A stretch of DNA of 64,000 nucleotides from Thermofilum uzonense (GTDB lineage: Archaea; Thermoproteota; Thermoprotei; Thermofilales; Thermofilaceae), in the NCBI RefSeq assembly GCF_000993805.1, contig NZ_CP009961.1, positions 1,388,453-1,452,452 on the forward strand. Direction: 5' to 3'. The notes beneath the pieces are model-generated. The model searched no databases. It saw only the letters and a program-made list of their open reading frames with translations, and was not told the origin of the DNA. A program made the position numbers and the translations under genes. Within the stretch, counting starts at the first letter, position 1; every line of letters starts with the position of its first letter. Shown piece after piece: positions 17,562 through 26,462 of this stretch.

Positions 17562-17939
17562 TTAAGCTGCAACCCTCAGCACAAATTTTCTTATTATCTC
17601 GTCAAGGTCTTCGAGGCTCCTCAGAGTAACCTTGTCATAGTTTTTGGCGAGAGCCCAGAGAGGGCTGTCCCGTGTGACCGAGTACTTCACGCCATGCTTG
17701 GATTTGCCTACTTCGTTTATGTATTCCCGCTCTTTCAGCCTCTCTAGAACGTCTTTAATCAGTGTAAGCACGACTGGGTGAGTGTCTATGCCTGCCAACA
17801 CAGCTATCTTCTTCGTGTTGAAAGTTATCATTCCACCCCTAGTATGTCTGATCATCTCAAGGATCGTCAGTATAACCTTGGAGCTAAACTCTCCATAGTT
17901 ACGGTAAAGTGGAGGGACGCTCACACTCAGACAGAACAT
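17562..17939 (-). CDS. winged-helix DNA-binding protein
   Basis: 125 residues. Residues about 20-95 read as a winged helix: helix (SSKVILTILEMIRH), a short turn, helix (TKKIAVLAGI), recognition helix (PVVLTLIKDVLERLKEREYI), then a beta wing (GKSKHGVKYSVT). The C-terminal 30 residues are an amphipathic helix that could dimerise. It is divergent from the ArsR-type gene at 18079, so the shared 140-bp gap may hold operators for both. Target unknown. Confidence 0.55.
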   Translation of the reverse strand: MFCLSVSVPPLYRNYGEFSSKVILTILEMIRHTRGGMITFNTKKIAVLAGIDTHPVVLTLIKDVLERLKEREYINEVGKSKHGVKYSVTRDSPLWALAKNYDKVTLRSLEDLDEIIRKFVLRVAA

Positions 17940-18078
17940 CTTCTTAGTCCATTAGTTGAACACTTAACATGACTTGAACTCCCTTCATATTTCAATAGAA
18001 ATACATTGTACTTCCTGCGAGGCTCCACGGGCATTGAACATTTTAGTTTCGGTATGTGTGGTAATAAAGGTATCATTG

Positions 18079-19935
18079 ATGTCGAAGGACATGGCCAGCA
18101 GTAGACGGCTACGAGGACTTGCCACAATCCTATCAGCCGTTGCGAACCCGCACAGAATAATGATACTTGAGTTCCTCGAGCAAAACCCGAGGCGTTACGG
18201 GGAAATTGCAGAAGCACTTGGGGTAACGCAGGCCGCGCTTGCGCACCACCTCAAGAAGTTAGAGGCTGCAGGGCTAGTCGAGCACAAAAACGAAGTCTAC
18301 AAGACAACATCACTGGGAAGAAAAATACTCTACCTGATAAAAAACATGGATGTAATATCAGCACAAGATGTTCAAGTATACACCACTTACGGTTTTTCCG
18401 TACCATTGGAAGAGTACCTGGACTTAATCCTCTCATCAAGCACAGTCTCTTGCAGGAAGAGGCTTCTCAGCGAAGTTGTCAAGGAGGTCAAAGAGGCTAT
18501 AGGAAGCGATGAGGGGGTCCCTCAGTCCACCGTGAACTCTATGGCGGAGGTATACGCTGCCAGGCTAAGATGTCCCCTTAAGCTCCAGGGTAATGTTCTC
18601 GGCCTCATGGGACGCGAGATCACAGAACAAGCTGTGAGTATTCTTTCAGAGGCTGGGTTATGGGATCTCGTCAGGTCAAACCTTATCCTATTCGACTCAG
18701 AATGGGAGAGAGGTGCTTCCTCTATTTTTCTTCCCTCGCCTAACAGTGAGCAGTTGAAAAAAATATTAAAGAACGCAGAGCTCTTCCCCGAAATAGTTCT
18801 AAAGATATCGCCAGAGACGGGAGGAGAGATTAATTATCTGCTAGATCTGTTACTGGCCGCTAGTCCAAGCGGCTCTGCGACACTGCTTATGGATATCTCT
18901 CAGACAGGTGAGCTTACCGGCAGTATTCTGTCAACTATAGAGACGCGTTTACCCCTAGGAAACATTATCCTTGTTTTTAAAGGATGGGAACATGTGTCCG
19001 AAAAGATGATCCTGCTGCTAACCCGTCTAATAAACAGTGGTTTGCAAGTGGTTTTCTCGTCGGGAAACATATTCCCCTCAGGAAGATTATACGCCTTCAA
19101 AGACGACGATACGCCTACTATACACTTTGGCGCAGCTAGTTTTAACATGCCATTTGTTCTAGACAGGAAAAGGGTTCTAAGCGACCCCCGAGACTTTATA
19201 GCGGCGGCGTTCTCCCCATTAGAGCGCATCGTTTCGAGCTATAAGAAGCTTGCAATGAGGATCACCAGGGTTATAGAGTTGGACTTGTCGCGGGAGCCTA
19301 GCTATACCTTTCACCTAACATTCGCGGGTCTTGAAGCCGGTTTACTACTGCACATGCCTGTGTTCTCACAGACGTTCGACGACCCTAAAAGCTATAAACG
19401 CCTTGTCTTAAGTTATGCCTCTGAGCTGTTGGAAGAGACAATAAACCATTCGACGGCTGACGACGTCCCGATGTTCTCAACCTTCTATACTCCGGTACCC
19501 TACCTCTCCTTCTTAACGGCATTTCACTACAAACACAACAACCATCTAAACATTAACCCGTTAAGCCCATTTTCATTTAATCGAAAGCTTAGAACCGCGG
19601 AGAACCTGCTTGAGCTGGAGTCGAGCCTACAAGGGATTCTCAGAGACTCCATAAGCATACTCGACATCAGGACTGTGTCGCTCACCGGGACGCGTCTCAA
19701 GGAGATTTTCATGCTTGCCCAAAGAAAGGGTCTCAAACAGTTTACGATAACCCTCACGGGGCTACACGTCTGTAACACGTGTGGACACGTGATACCCTCC
19801 AGGGCTTCGCGGTGCCCTCGATGCTATTCGAGAGACCTTTCCGGCATGGTTAAGCCACAGCTATTCTACGTGAAGAGGGAGAGGCTCGATAAATGGACGC
19901 TCGAGGAGGTGGACAACCGAGTAGTCTTGGCGTGA
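18079..19935 (+). CDS. ArsR-type HTH fused to an NrdD-like (class III RNR-related) domain
   Basis: 618 residues. I prefer the ATG at 18079: AAAGGT lies about 7 bp upstream, and the earlier codons lack family character. Residues about 5-85 are an ArsR winged helix (EIAEALGVTQAALAHHLKKL). After ~430 residues of mixed alpha/beta comes a zinc ribbon, C-x2-C-x10-C-x2-C (CNTCG ... CPRC), at about residue 568. The final ~30 residues (RERLDKWTLEEVDNRV) align by eye with the 'RWNxGKxxExxxR' end of anaerobic ribonucleotide reductase NrdD. The glycyl-radical R-x-x-G-Y loop is missing. The likely reading is a regulator built from a catalytically dead reductase fold. The HTH and zinc ribbon are clear; the NrdD kinship is an inference. 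Confidence 0.55.
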   Translation: MSKDMASSRRLRGLATILSAVANPHRIMILEFLEQNPRRYGEIAEALGVTQAALAHHLKKLEAAGLVEHKNEVYKTTSLGRKILYLIKNMDVISAQDVQVYTTYGFSVPLEEYLDLILSSSTVSCRKRLLSEVVKEVKEAIGSDEGVPQSTVNSMAEVYAARLRCPLKLQGNVLGLMGREITEQAVSILSEAGLWDLVRSNLILFDSEWERGASSIFLPSPNSEQLKKILKNAELFPEIVLKISPETGGEINYLLDLLLAASPSGSATLLMDISQTGELTGSILSTIETRLPLGNIILVFKGWEHVSEKMILLLTRLINSGLQVVFSSGNIFPSGRLYAFKDDDTPTIHFGAASFNMPFVLDRKRVLSDPRDFIAAAFSPLERIVSSYKKLAMRITRVIELDLSREPSYTFHLTFAGLEAGLLLHMPVFSQTFDDPKSYKRLVLSYASELLEETINHSTADDVPMFSTFYTPVPYLSFLTAFHYKHNNHLNINPLSPFSFNRKLRTAENLLELESSLQGILRDSISILDIRTVSLTGTRLKEIFMLAQRKGLKQFTITLTGLHVCNTCGHVIPSRASRCPRCYSRDLSGMVKPQLFYVKRERLDKWTLEEVDNRVVLA

Positions 19936-19936
19936 T

Positions 19937-20536
19937 CTATATCTTCAAGCTGTCAAGCCACTCGTTTACAAAGGCGATACAGTGGCTGGCTAGATACGAT
20001 GTTGTCCCGAGACTAACGGTGAAGTGAGCTTTTCTCCTGAGCTCTCTAACGACATCCGCGGGGAAGCCTATCTGGTCACCTAGTATGAACGCGTACTTCT
20101 CGCCAGGACTAATGGTAATCCTACTTATGTCCACGCCGTCCTCGACCAGTAATACAACTTTGTAGCCATTCCTTCTAAGCCACTGAACGACTTCAAATAT
20201 CCCGGCTCGCTGTGCCTTTACAGCCCGGGAGAGCCCCTGAATCCCCCTCAATATTTCCTTAATGATCGTCGTCTCACTCGGAACTACGGGGAATGGTTCA
20301 AACAAGAGGGTTAGAGGGGGGTCTGGTGGGCCATTAAGCACAGCTATAAAGTATGAATCCTCTCGAATTGTATCCTTTAAGTCCCACAATGCGTAGATTG
20401 CGCTGCGCGCGACGACGTCCATCCTGCCTCCGGCAGTCGTATAGTCTTTCTCGGAAAAGCTAGGTGCAGTGACGCCAGTGTTCGAAAAGAGTACAAATAC
20501 TCGTTTGGGAAGCTTCCCGCCTAGAAGAAGTTCCAT
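19937..20536 (-). CDS. trmY: tRNA pseudouridine(54) N1-methyltransferase TrmY
   Basis: 199 residues, the normal TrmY size. The C-terminal part has the SPOUT signature: YAFILGDQIGFP (about 152-163) and VSLGTTSYLASHC (about 177-189), the SAM-binding knot. The N-terminal half has FVLFSNTGVTAP and the DVVAR segment found in TrmY. The enzyme uses SAM to methylate N1 of pseudouridine 54 in the T-loop, giving the archaeal m1-psi in place of ribothymidine. It overlaps the eS26 gene by 16 bp (TrmY starts inside the eS26 3' end), so the two form a translation operon. Confidence 0.85.
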   Translation of the reverse strand: MELLLGGKLPKRVFVLFSNTGVTAPSFSEKDYTTAGGRMDVVARSAIYALWDLKDTIREDSYFIAVLNGPPDPPLTLLFEPFPVVPSETTIIKEILRGIQGLSRAVKAQRAGIFEVVQWLRRNGYKVVLLVEDGVDISRITISPGEKYAFILGDQIGFPADVVRELRRKAHFTVSLGTTSYLASHCIAFVNEWLDSLKI

Positions 20537-20817
20537 TTAATATTTTCCTTCTTACGCTCATCTTCAGGCCTAATCTTTATTATGCCGCGGTGAATGGCGC
20601 AGCGCAAGCAGAGGTACTTGGTTACAGTATACTGAGGAATAATAGCGCCCTTGTCTCTGAGCTCCTTCACAAGCTGGGGATCAACCGCAACCACAGGCTT
20701 CGTTATCTTTACGGCCTTAGACCTTGGTATAAGTGCTCCACACTCGTCGCACTGAACTAGATCCTCTTTTCCTTTACCTCCCTTGTGACGTCCACGACTT
20801 TTCCTCTTTTTAGGCAT
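20521..20817 (-). CDS. rps26e: 30S ribosomal protein eS26
   Basis: 98 residues. A basic N-terminus (PKKRKSRGRHKGGKG) precedes a zinc ribbon: CDECG at about residues 23-27 and CLRCAIHRGIIK at about 74-85, the paired C-x2-C sites of eS26. eS26 sits at the mRNA exit region of the small subunit. It is found in Crenarchaeota and eukaryotes but not most Euryarchaeota, which supports the taxonomic call. First gene of an eS26-trmY pair. Confidence 0.88.
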   Translation of the reverse strand: MPKKRKSRGRHKGGKGKEDLVQCDECGALIPRSKAVKITKPVVAVDPQLVKELRDKGAIIPQYTVTKYLCLRCAIHRGIIKIRPEDERKKENIKWNFF

Positions 20818-20867
20818 GGATTATCCTACCCCCTTAGGAGTAGCGTCTTATATAAATCTTGTTGAAT

Positions 20868-21563
20868 CTACTCGGACAGACTCAACGCAAAGTTAACCTT
20901 TCTCTCGGGGATCCTGAGAGCCTCCACGGCAATCTCCCTTATAAACCAGTCGGGTGGAGCTGCTTTCTCCGCATTTAGACGAACACACATAGCATGTTTA
21001 AGCGTCTCCTTCTCAATCCTGTTTCTTACTCTACCAGCAGCTATCTCCTCTGCAATACGGTACGCTATATAGAACCTCTTGAATCCTTGAAAGTTCTTTT
21101 CAAGTTCAGGGAAATCTTTCTCAAACTCGAAAAGAATGTTTATGAATGTATCCTCACTCATAAAGCCGAGTAGGACTGCTGTCATCGCCAGCCTCAGCAC
21201 GCGGAACACCATGTTCTCATCAAAGGAGCCGAAAACCTCCTTCATCGCGGTCTTAGGGCTTTCCCCGCTCTGAATCTTCTGAATCACCTTCTCACTATGT
21301 ATTTCGATGTTGAAGAGATCTGAGAATTTATCGAACTCCTCCTCTAATCCGAGACCGAACTTCCCGACAAGGTAGACGGTAGCCAACTCCTTGTCGTATA
21401 TATCTATTTTTGTCTTCCCGCGTATCGGCTCAAGGTTATTCTCCTTGTAAATCTCGCGAAGATACTCCGCAAGTTCTCGTCTATCGGTAAAAGCACCTGA
21501 AAGAATTTCACCCCAAATATTGATGGCTACCTCAACTCGCTTCTTATGTAGTTCTTGCAACAC
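20868..21563 (-). CDS. DUF2192-like crenarchaeal protein
   Basis: 231 residues, soluble and mostly helical, with no signal peptide. The N-terminal segment (ELHKKRVEVAINIWGEIL ... REIYKENNLEPIRGK) and the overall length match the crenarchaeal DUF2192 family as I remember it; function is unknown. It lies between eS26 and uL16 on the same strand with short gaps (50 and 20 bp), so a link to ribosome biogenesis is plausible from context only. Confidence 0.6.
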   Translation of the reverse strand: MLQELHKKRVEVAINIWGEILSGAFTDRRELAEYLREIYKENNLEPIRGKTKIDIYDKELATVYLVGKFGLGLEEEFDKFSDLFNIEIHSEKVIQKIQSGESPKTAMKEVFGSFDENMVFRVLRLAMTAVLLGFMSEDTFINILFEFEKDFPELEKNFQGFKRFYIAYRIAEEIAAGRVRNRIEKETLKHAMCVRLNAEKAAPPDWFIREIAVEALRIPERKVNFALSLSE

Positions 21564-21583
21564 TGTTCACCAGCGACCCCCAA

Positions 21584-22090
21584 CTAGCTCGCCTGCTCCA
21601 CGACGATACGCGTTGGAAGGGGGATTTTTGACGCGGCTCTACGCAGGGCCTCCTTTGCATGCTCCACGTTCTTCGCATCTATCTTTACGATTATTATGGG
21701 CTGGTTAGTCTCTACTCTTGCCGCGCGCCCGACAGGTGTGCCAAAGGAGAGACGCATACCGTCCTGAAGCCTGTCTGCTCCAGCCATGGCCATCATTTTG
21801 TTCTCGCGTAGTATATGGTGTGGATAAACAGCTATGCGTAGAAAGTAGTTGGCGTCACCCACCTTCGCTGAAAGATACTTGTTGACGTGCTGCCTAGCCG
21901 CCTCAAGGGCGTTTGCCCGTATCTGTCCTGGCTTCAGGACCATAAGTTTAAGGGTAGTGTTAAACGAGCCCTTGGCGTTGCCTAGATCAAACTTTGGTAT
22001 AAGCACCGGAGGATTGCTCTTAATATACTCCAGCCTAGTGTAAGGGGGTGTCCCAAAGTGTCTATAGCATTTGCCCGGCCTAAGTGGCAT
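21584..22090 (-). CDS. rpl10e: 50S ribosomal protein uL16 (archaeal L10e)
   Basis: 168 residues. The N-terminus LRPGKCYRHFGTPPYTR is diagnostic of archaeal/eukaryotic L10e, as are VYPHHILRENKMMAMAGADRLQDGMR and the following SFGTPVGRAARV. uL16 sits near the central protuberance and tRNA elbow of the large subunit. The ATG-containing start matches the family N-terminus exactly. It is upstream of the DUF2192 gene in the same direction. Confidence 0.92.
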   Translation of the reverse strand: MPLRPGKCYRHFGTPPYTRLEYIKSNPPVLIPKFDLGNAKGSFNTTLKLMVLKPGQIRANALEAARQHVNKYLSAKVGDANYFLRIAVYPHHILRENKMMAMAGADRLQDGMRLSFGTPVGRAARVETNQPIIIVKIDAKNVEHAKEALRRAASKIPLPTRIVVEQAS

Positions 22091-22189
22091 CTACATCACC
22101 AGTGTGCTCGCTTATAGCCTGCACAATTCTGTTATAAATCTTCCCCCTCATCGACACGTTCTCTGCCGCCTGCACACCGTCACACCACA

Positions 22190-22945
22190 TCATTTCTGCC
22201 CTTCATCCCGGCTACTGGCTTTACATCTATCTCTTATGAACCGGTACGAGTCTCCTAAATAGCTTAACAAGACCCTCAGATCTATTGCCGAAACCCTTCC
22301 CTCAGTTATAACTCTACGCATGATAATCTTACTCCTCTGCCTTCTTTCCTCTCCATAGCCTAGCTCCCGGCCCAAGAGATCAATAAATTCGAGAAGCTTG
22401 TCTATCTCTTCACGTCTAGGTCTCTCAATACTCGGTGATCTTACCTCGTTCAAAGCGTTGAAAATCTCATAGAACATGATTACAGCGGCATGAGAGGCGT
22501 TGAGAGAGGGATAATCCGGGTTAGCCTCTATGGTTACAAGCAGGTCGCACTGAGACAGCTCCTCGTTGGACAACCCCCAGTCCTCTCTTCCTATGACTAT
22601 GACCTTCCTTCCACTACTCTCCGCGATAATCCTGGCAGCGTCGCGAGGCGAGACGTATCTGCGAAGCACCCTGTCCCCTTTCACCCCTGAAGTGCACACT
22701 ACCATGTCGAACTCCCTGACAACCTCGTGGAAAGACTCGAGGATCCTTGCCTTCTCCACAATGTCAGCCGCATGCATGGCGTAACGCTTAGCGTCCAAGC
22801 CAACACTACACCGCGGTTTAACGAGGACCAGGTTGTACAAGCAGAAGTTCTTCATGCAGCGCGCAAGATAACCTATGTTCTGCTCGTAGAGTGGCTCGAC
22901 AAACGCCACACTAATATCGGTGCTTCTTGTGCAGGCGGAGGACAC
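22190..22945 (-). CDS. trmJ: TrmJ-like SPOUT tRNA 2'-O-methyltransferase
   Basis: 251 residues. The N-terminus VAFVEPLYEQNIGYLARCMKNF is the SpoU/TrmJ beginning. The SAM-binding knot motifs are present: IVIGREDWGLSNEEL (motif 2, Tyr replaced by Trp) and YPSLNASHAAVIMFYEI (motif 3). The ~80-residue C-terminal helical extension is the usual TrmJ tail. Archaeal TrmJ methylates the 2'-OH of C32 in tRNA anticodon loops. The 2'-O-methyltransferase call is firm; the exact nucleotide target is inferred from the family. Confidence 0.82.
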   Translation of the reverse strand: MSSACTRSTDISVAFVEPLYEQNIGYLARCMKNFCLYNLVLVKPRCSVGLDAKRYAMHAADIVEKARILESFHEVVREFDMVVCTSGVKGDRVLRRYVSPRDAARIIAESSGRKVIVIGREDWGLSNEELSQCDLLVTIEANPDYPSLNASHAAVIMFYEIFNALNEVRSPSIERPRREEIDKLLEFIDLLGRELGYGEERRQRSKIIMRRVITEGRVSAIDLRVLLSYLGDSYRFIRDRCKASSRDEGQK

Positions 22946-23000
22946 TATTCTTCGTCGAGTAGCGGTAAAGGTTTTTAATTAATCTTTGTCCTAGGGGTGC

Positions 23001-24641
23001 GTGGTTGATGATAGGTACGAGGGCTTCAGGAAAAGCTACAGGTGGCTCTTCAGTCTTCCAAGCCTCTGGCTGGTGTTGTTATACAATATACTATTATTAC
23101 TTGTAGCTATCTTTCTCGGGCTTCTAAAGGGCTACGAGTTAAACAGTTTGCTCGTCGCCTTGGCGTCGATTGCCATCCCGTTCACGGTTACCTTCATTAT
23201 TGATAGAAGAGTGCTTACCCTGAAGCGTTTACTCGGGCTTTACTCAATATATCTTGTATTTCTGTTTCCAGTCATACTTCTCGGTAAACAGCTCCTGCTC
23301 GCCACGATACCCTTCGTGCTTCTCTCCTTCTTGGTTTTTCTTGCAATAGCAAGGAGAACCGCACTAGCATCATTCCTTGCAGCTTACCTTTCAACGATTT
23401 ACTTTCTGCAACACCAGTTTCTACTCTATGTCATCATACCGGTAGCCGTGTACATTACAGTGGCATTTCCCATCCTCTACAACATCAACAGGAGGGTGAA
23501 GCTTGTAGCAGGAGTGGGTGGACTAAAGTATCTTAGATCGTTTCTCAGGTACACGTTGGCTGGTGAGAAGAAGGAGGTGGAAGAGTGTCTCAGTGCAGCT
23601 GCTGTTAAGAAGACAGTTCCAATACACGTATTCGAGCTCTACAGTGATGGCGTTCTCCTAGGCAGGATAGTTGTATCAGGCGTTCATCCCGGCCCACTCC
23701 GAACCCTTGGGAGCAGCACTCTCCCTGAAGCCATACTCGAGAAATGTCACTCTGCACTCTTCTTGAAAGCCCCTGCGGGACATGGGGAGAACCTGGCTTT
23801 GAGTAGAGACGTCGAGAAAGTAGCAGAGAAAGTCTGCGGCGAGACCAGTAGGGCTGAGCAGACCGGCTCGGCTACCCTAGGGGTAGCTGACGGAAAGCTT
23901 GTCAGGAGTATATCTTTAAGGTTTTCCAATGGGGTTTCTCTATGCCTCCTCGATCCCCAAGTATCCATGGAGGACTTACCAGCAACCCTCCGTGAGGAGT
24001 TCGAAGAAGATCATGTAGTTGTTGCGGATCTCCACAACATGATCGACGACAACTTTATCCAGCTGCCTGAAGACCCACAGGAAAACCCTGAACTCCATCT
24101 CGACGTTAAGCAAACTATCCTGGAGTCTCTACGGGATGTGAGAGCCGAGGGGGTTCTAAAGGCCGGGCTTGCACGGGTCAAGTACAGTGACAAACTTAGT
24201 GTTGGGAAGGGCGGGATATCCTGCGCAGTCTTCTCAATAGACGACAAGAAGCTCGCCATAGTGAGCGTAGATGGCAACAATATGGATCCAGTATTCAAGG
24301 CGCTTGTCAACCGGGAGCTTGCCTCGGGATTAGATTACCTTCTCTTGGCTACAACGGATACACATGTCATGACAGGACTCTTCCAAGGCGTGGACTACTA
24401 CCCGGTGGGTTCACTGAACAAAGAGCAGATATTAAGGAATATAAGGGACTGTCTACTGGAAGCATCCCAGAACCTGAAAGAGTGTAGAGTATCCTACAGG
24501 GTTGTCCCAGTTAACGCGCTTTTCATGGATGGCTCGAAACTCAAAGGCCTCTCAAGGGTTACAAGGCTGAACGTCCGTGATGGGTTGTTACTCGCCATGT
24601 TGGCTTTGCTGAGCCTTCCCATCCTTCTCCTTCTCCTTTAA
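23001..24641 (+). CDS. DUF2070 family membrane protein
   Basis: 546 residues from a GTG. Six to seven TM helices fill residues about 15-170. A large soluble domain (about 185-525) contains H-x-G-P (VHPGPLRTLGSS), AGHGENL, VVADLHNMID and TTDTHVMTGL, each rich in His/Asp and consistent with a metal-dependent hydrolase-like site. A final TM helix lies at about 527-546. This fits archaeal DUF2070, whose function is not established. Its 3' end overlaps the convergent agmatinase gene by 54 bp. It is probably a membrane enzyme facing the cytoplasm; the substrate is unknown. Confidence 0.72.
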   Translation: MVDDRYEGFRKSYRWLFSLPSLWLVLLYNILLLLVAIFLGLLKGYELNSLLVALASIAIPFTVTFIIDRRVLTLKRLLGLYSIYLVFLFPVILLGKQLLLATIPFVLLSFLVFLAIARRTALASFLAAYLSTIYFLQHQFLLYVIIPVAVYITVAFPILYNINRRVKLVAGVGGLKYLRSFLRYTLAGEKKEVEECLSAAAVKKTVPIHVFELYSDGVLLGRIVVSGVHPGPLRTLGSSTLPEAILEKCHSALFLKAPAGHGENLALSRDVEKVAEKVCGETSRAEQTGSATLGVADGKLVRSISLRFSNGVSLCLLDPQVSMEDLPATLREEFEEDHVVVADLHNMIDDNFIQLPEDPQENPELHLDVKQTILESLRDVRAEGVLKAGLARVKYSDKLSVGKGGISCAVFSIDDKKLAIVSVDGNNMDPVFKALVNRELASGLDYLLLATTDTHVMTGLFQGVDYYPVGSLNKEQILRNIRDCLLEASQNLKECRVSYRVVPVNALFMDGSKLKGLSRVTRLNVRDGLLLAMLALLSLPILLLLL

Positions 24642-25508
24642 CGAAAACAATAACTCCATTACAAGCTTGCCAGCCAGCAGAGAGGTTATATCGTTGCAGT
24701 CGACCATAGGGTTGACCTCGACCAGGTCAAATCCAACAAGAGATCTAGCCTGGCCCGCGATCACGCGTAGCGCCTCTACAACCCCGTGAGGGGTAAGTCC
24801 CATGGGCTCAGGTGTACCTGTTCCAGGGGCGAAAGCTGGGTCTAGAGCGTCTATGTCCAGGGAGACGTAGATATTCCTATAGGAGCCAAGTAGCTGTTCA
24901 AGCCGTTGAATGTCCTCCACGATAAATATCCTTTTTTCAGTCCTCGCGAGCTCGTATTCCTCGCGCGAGAACCCCCGCGGCTTGAAGTATGCTATAGATA
25001 TTTTCTCGTTATTCTCGAGGAGTCTTCTCATCACCGTTGCATGGGAAAAACGCGTGCCTAGAGGGTACTCGTCGCGTAAGTCCATGTGCGCGTCGAAGAC
25101 AACTACTAGAAGTTCATCCAGGTTAAACGCGATCTCCGAGATTAACGGGTAGCTTACCAGGTGGTCTCCGCCAAGCGCCAGAGGGGTTTTACCTGTTTCT
25201 ATAAACTCACGTACGGTCTTAGAGACTATGTCTCTTAAAACCGAGAATTCTGTCGTGAGCGGGAGGTCCCCAGCATCAAAGTATTCAAGCTCCTCGACAT
25301 ACATGTTGAGCTCCGGGGAAAAAGTCTCGAGCTCCACCGAGACCTCTCGTATCCTCCTGGGTGCGAACCTTTGACCAGGGATCCTCGTCGCTGCGCTGTC
25401 GAAGGGAATCCCGAAAACCACGAGGGGTTCATGGCCCCTTCCATGTCTGCCGAAGAGAGGCTGGCTAGGCGGGGAGAAATAAAGGTCTAAGACGCTCAAG
25501 ATAAACAC
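24588..25508 (-). CDS. speB: agmatinase / arginase-family ureohydrolase
   Basis: 306 residues. Binuclear manganese-site motifs are complete: GGDHLVSY (about 115-122), DAHMD (about 138-142), and SLDIDALDPAFAPGTGTPEP (about 216-235). Agmatinase hydrolyses agmatine to putrescine and urea in polyamine synthesis; arginase, or another guanidino substrate, is the alternative. The start follows directly on the stop of the DUF211 gene, so the two are one transcript. Confidence 0.85.
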   Translation of the reverse strand: MFILSVLDLYFSPPSQPLFGRHGRGHEPLVVFGIPFDSAATRIPGQRFAPRRIREVSVELETFSPELNMYVEELEYFDAGDLPLTTEFSVLRDIVSKTVREFIETGKTPLALGGDHLVSYPLISEIAFNLDELLVVVFDAHMDLRDEYPLGTRFSHATVMRRLLENNEKISIAYFKPRGFSREEYELARTEKRIFIVEDIQRLEQLLGSYRNIYVSLDIDALDPAFAPGTGTPEPMGLTPHGVVEALRVIAGQARSLVGFDLVEVNPMVDCNDITSLLAGKLVMELLFSLKEKEKDGKAQQSQHGE

Positions 25509-25766
25509 CTATTTCTCAGCTGCCACGAAATCGATACTCCTGATCACGGTCGCGTACTTTTCAAGAGCGGCCTCGATCTCCCGTATGTCTAGATGTGATC
25601 CCTCCAGGCTTATCTTAAGCGTCTCAGTCTTGACGTCTACCTCAGCCACGTTTATCTCTACGCGTGCCACTGAGTCGAGATTAATGAGTGTGCGGGCGAT
25701 CTCAACTACACTAACGTCCCGTGGCTTCAACGCGTCTATCAAAAGGCGGGTTATGCGAGCACTCAT
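25509..25766 (-). CDS. DUF211 family protein
   Basis: 85 residues. The pattern LLIDALKPRDVSVVEIARTL ... VDVKTETLKISLEGSHLDI ... IRSIDFVAAEK matches archaeal DUF211, a small ferredoxin-like alpha/beta fold of unknown role, thought to bind a ligand or assemble in rings. It lies directly upstream of the agmatinase gene with no gap. A regulatory link to polyamine metabolism is possible but only contextual. Confidence 0.78.
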   Translation of the reverse strand: MSARITRLLIDALKPRDVSVVEIARTLINLDSVARVEINVAEVDVKTETLKISLEGSHLDIREIEAALEKYATVIRSIDFVAAEK

Positions 25767-25804
25767 AGTACAGGATAAAATTAACGAATAAGCTATTATT
25801 AAAA

Positions 25805-26398
25805 CTAGTCTTTGCCTAAGACGAGCTCCAGCATTATGATCAGGAGACCGGAGGCTAGCGCAAGCAATCCATATTTTAATGGGTTTTCCCTGGCACTCTT
25901 ACCCAGTGTGTAGCCAAGGCCGAGAAGCAGGAGAAGAACGAGGACGAGGGCAGAGACGCTTGCGGCCTGCATGGGGAGGAGTCCCCGCTCGCATAACGCG
26001 AAAGGTACTAGGGAAAGGAAAATAGGTGTTGATGTGCTAGCTGCGTTTACAGTGCTCAGAAAGATTCCCGCGACGTAGACCTGTCTTCTCCCAAGCCGGA
26101 TAAAGAGATGCTTTTCAAGCTCCCTTAGTTCACGTGCGAGCTCAGCCCGCTCGACCAGGAATGCCCCCATAAACCCTGAGACGGCCGACGAAAAACCCAA
26201 TACCAGTCCGTTGAGAACAGTCTTGCTCGGGGGCAAGTTAATTAGTAGGGAGCTCACTATTACGCCAAGCGCCAGGAGCGAGCCATCATACAGGTTTACC
26301 GCCATGTACCGCCTCGCCACGCCCGGTACCAGGTTCCCAAGCGAGGGGATCTTCATGAGAGAATGAAGCCAGTTGTGCAGGTCTTCGAGTAAACCCAT
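25805..26398 (-). CDS. VIT1/CCC1-like membrane protein
   Basis: 197 residues with a soluble N-terminus and four to five TM helices (about 38-55, 60-80, 105-125, 145-165, 172-192). The segment YMAVNLYDGSLLALGVIV resembles the first helix of the VIT/CCC1 iron-manganese transporter family and its archaeal TIGR00267 branch. It may export or store metal, but the loop glutamates of plant VIT1 cannot be confirmed by eye. It stands 38 bp upstream of the DUF211 gene, in the same direction. Confidence 0.6.
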   Translation of the reverse strand: MGLLEDLHNWLHSLMKIPSLGNLVPGVARRYMAVNLYDGSLLALGVIVSSLLINLPPSKTVLNGLVLGFSSAVSGFMGAFLVERAELARELRELEKHLFIRLGRRQVYVAGIFLSTVNAASTSTPIFLSLVPFALCERGLLPMQAASVSALVLVLLLLLGLGYTLGKSARENPLKYGLLALASGLLIIMLELVLGKD

Positions 26399-26462
26399 GA
26401 CCTATATCCAATAATAACGGAAGAAGTATGCAAATAAATATTGCTGGGAGCCTTAACAACTT

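Noticed and set aside
18251-18439. Minus-strand short ORFs within the ArsR/NrdD-like gene
   Set aside because: No family features and fully covered by the 618-residue gene.
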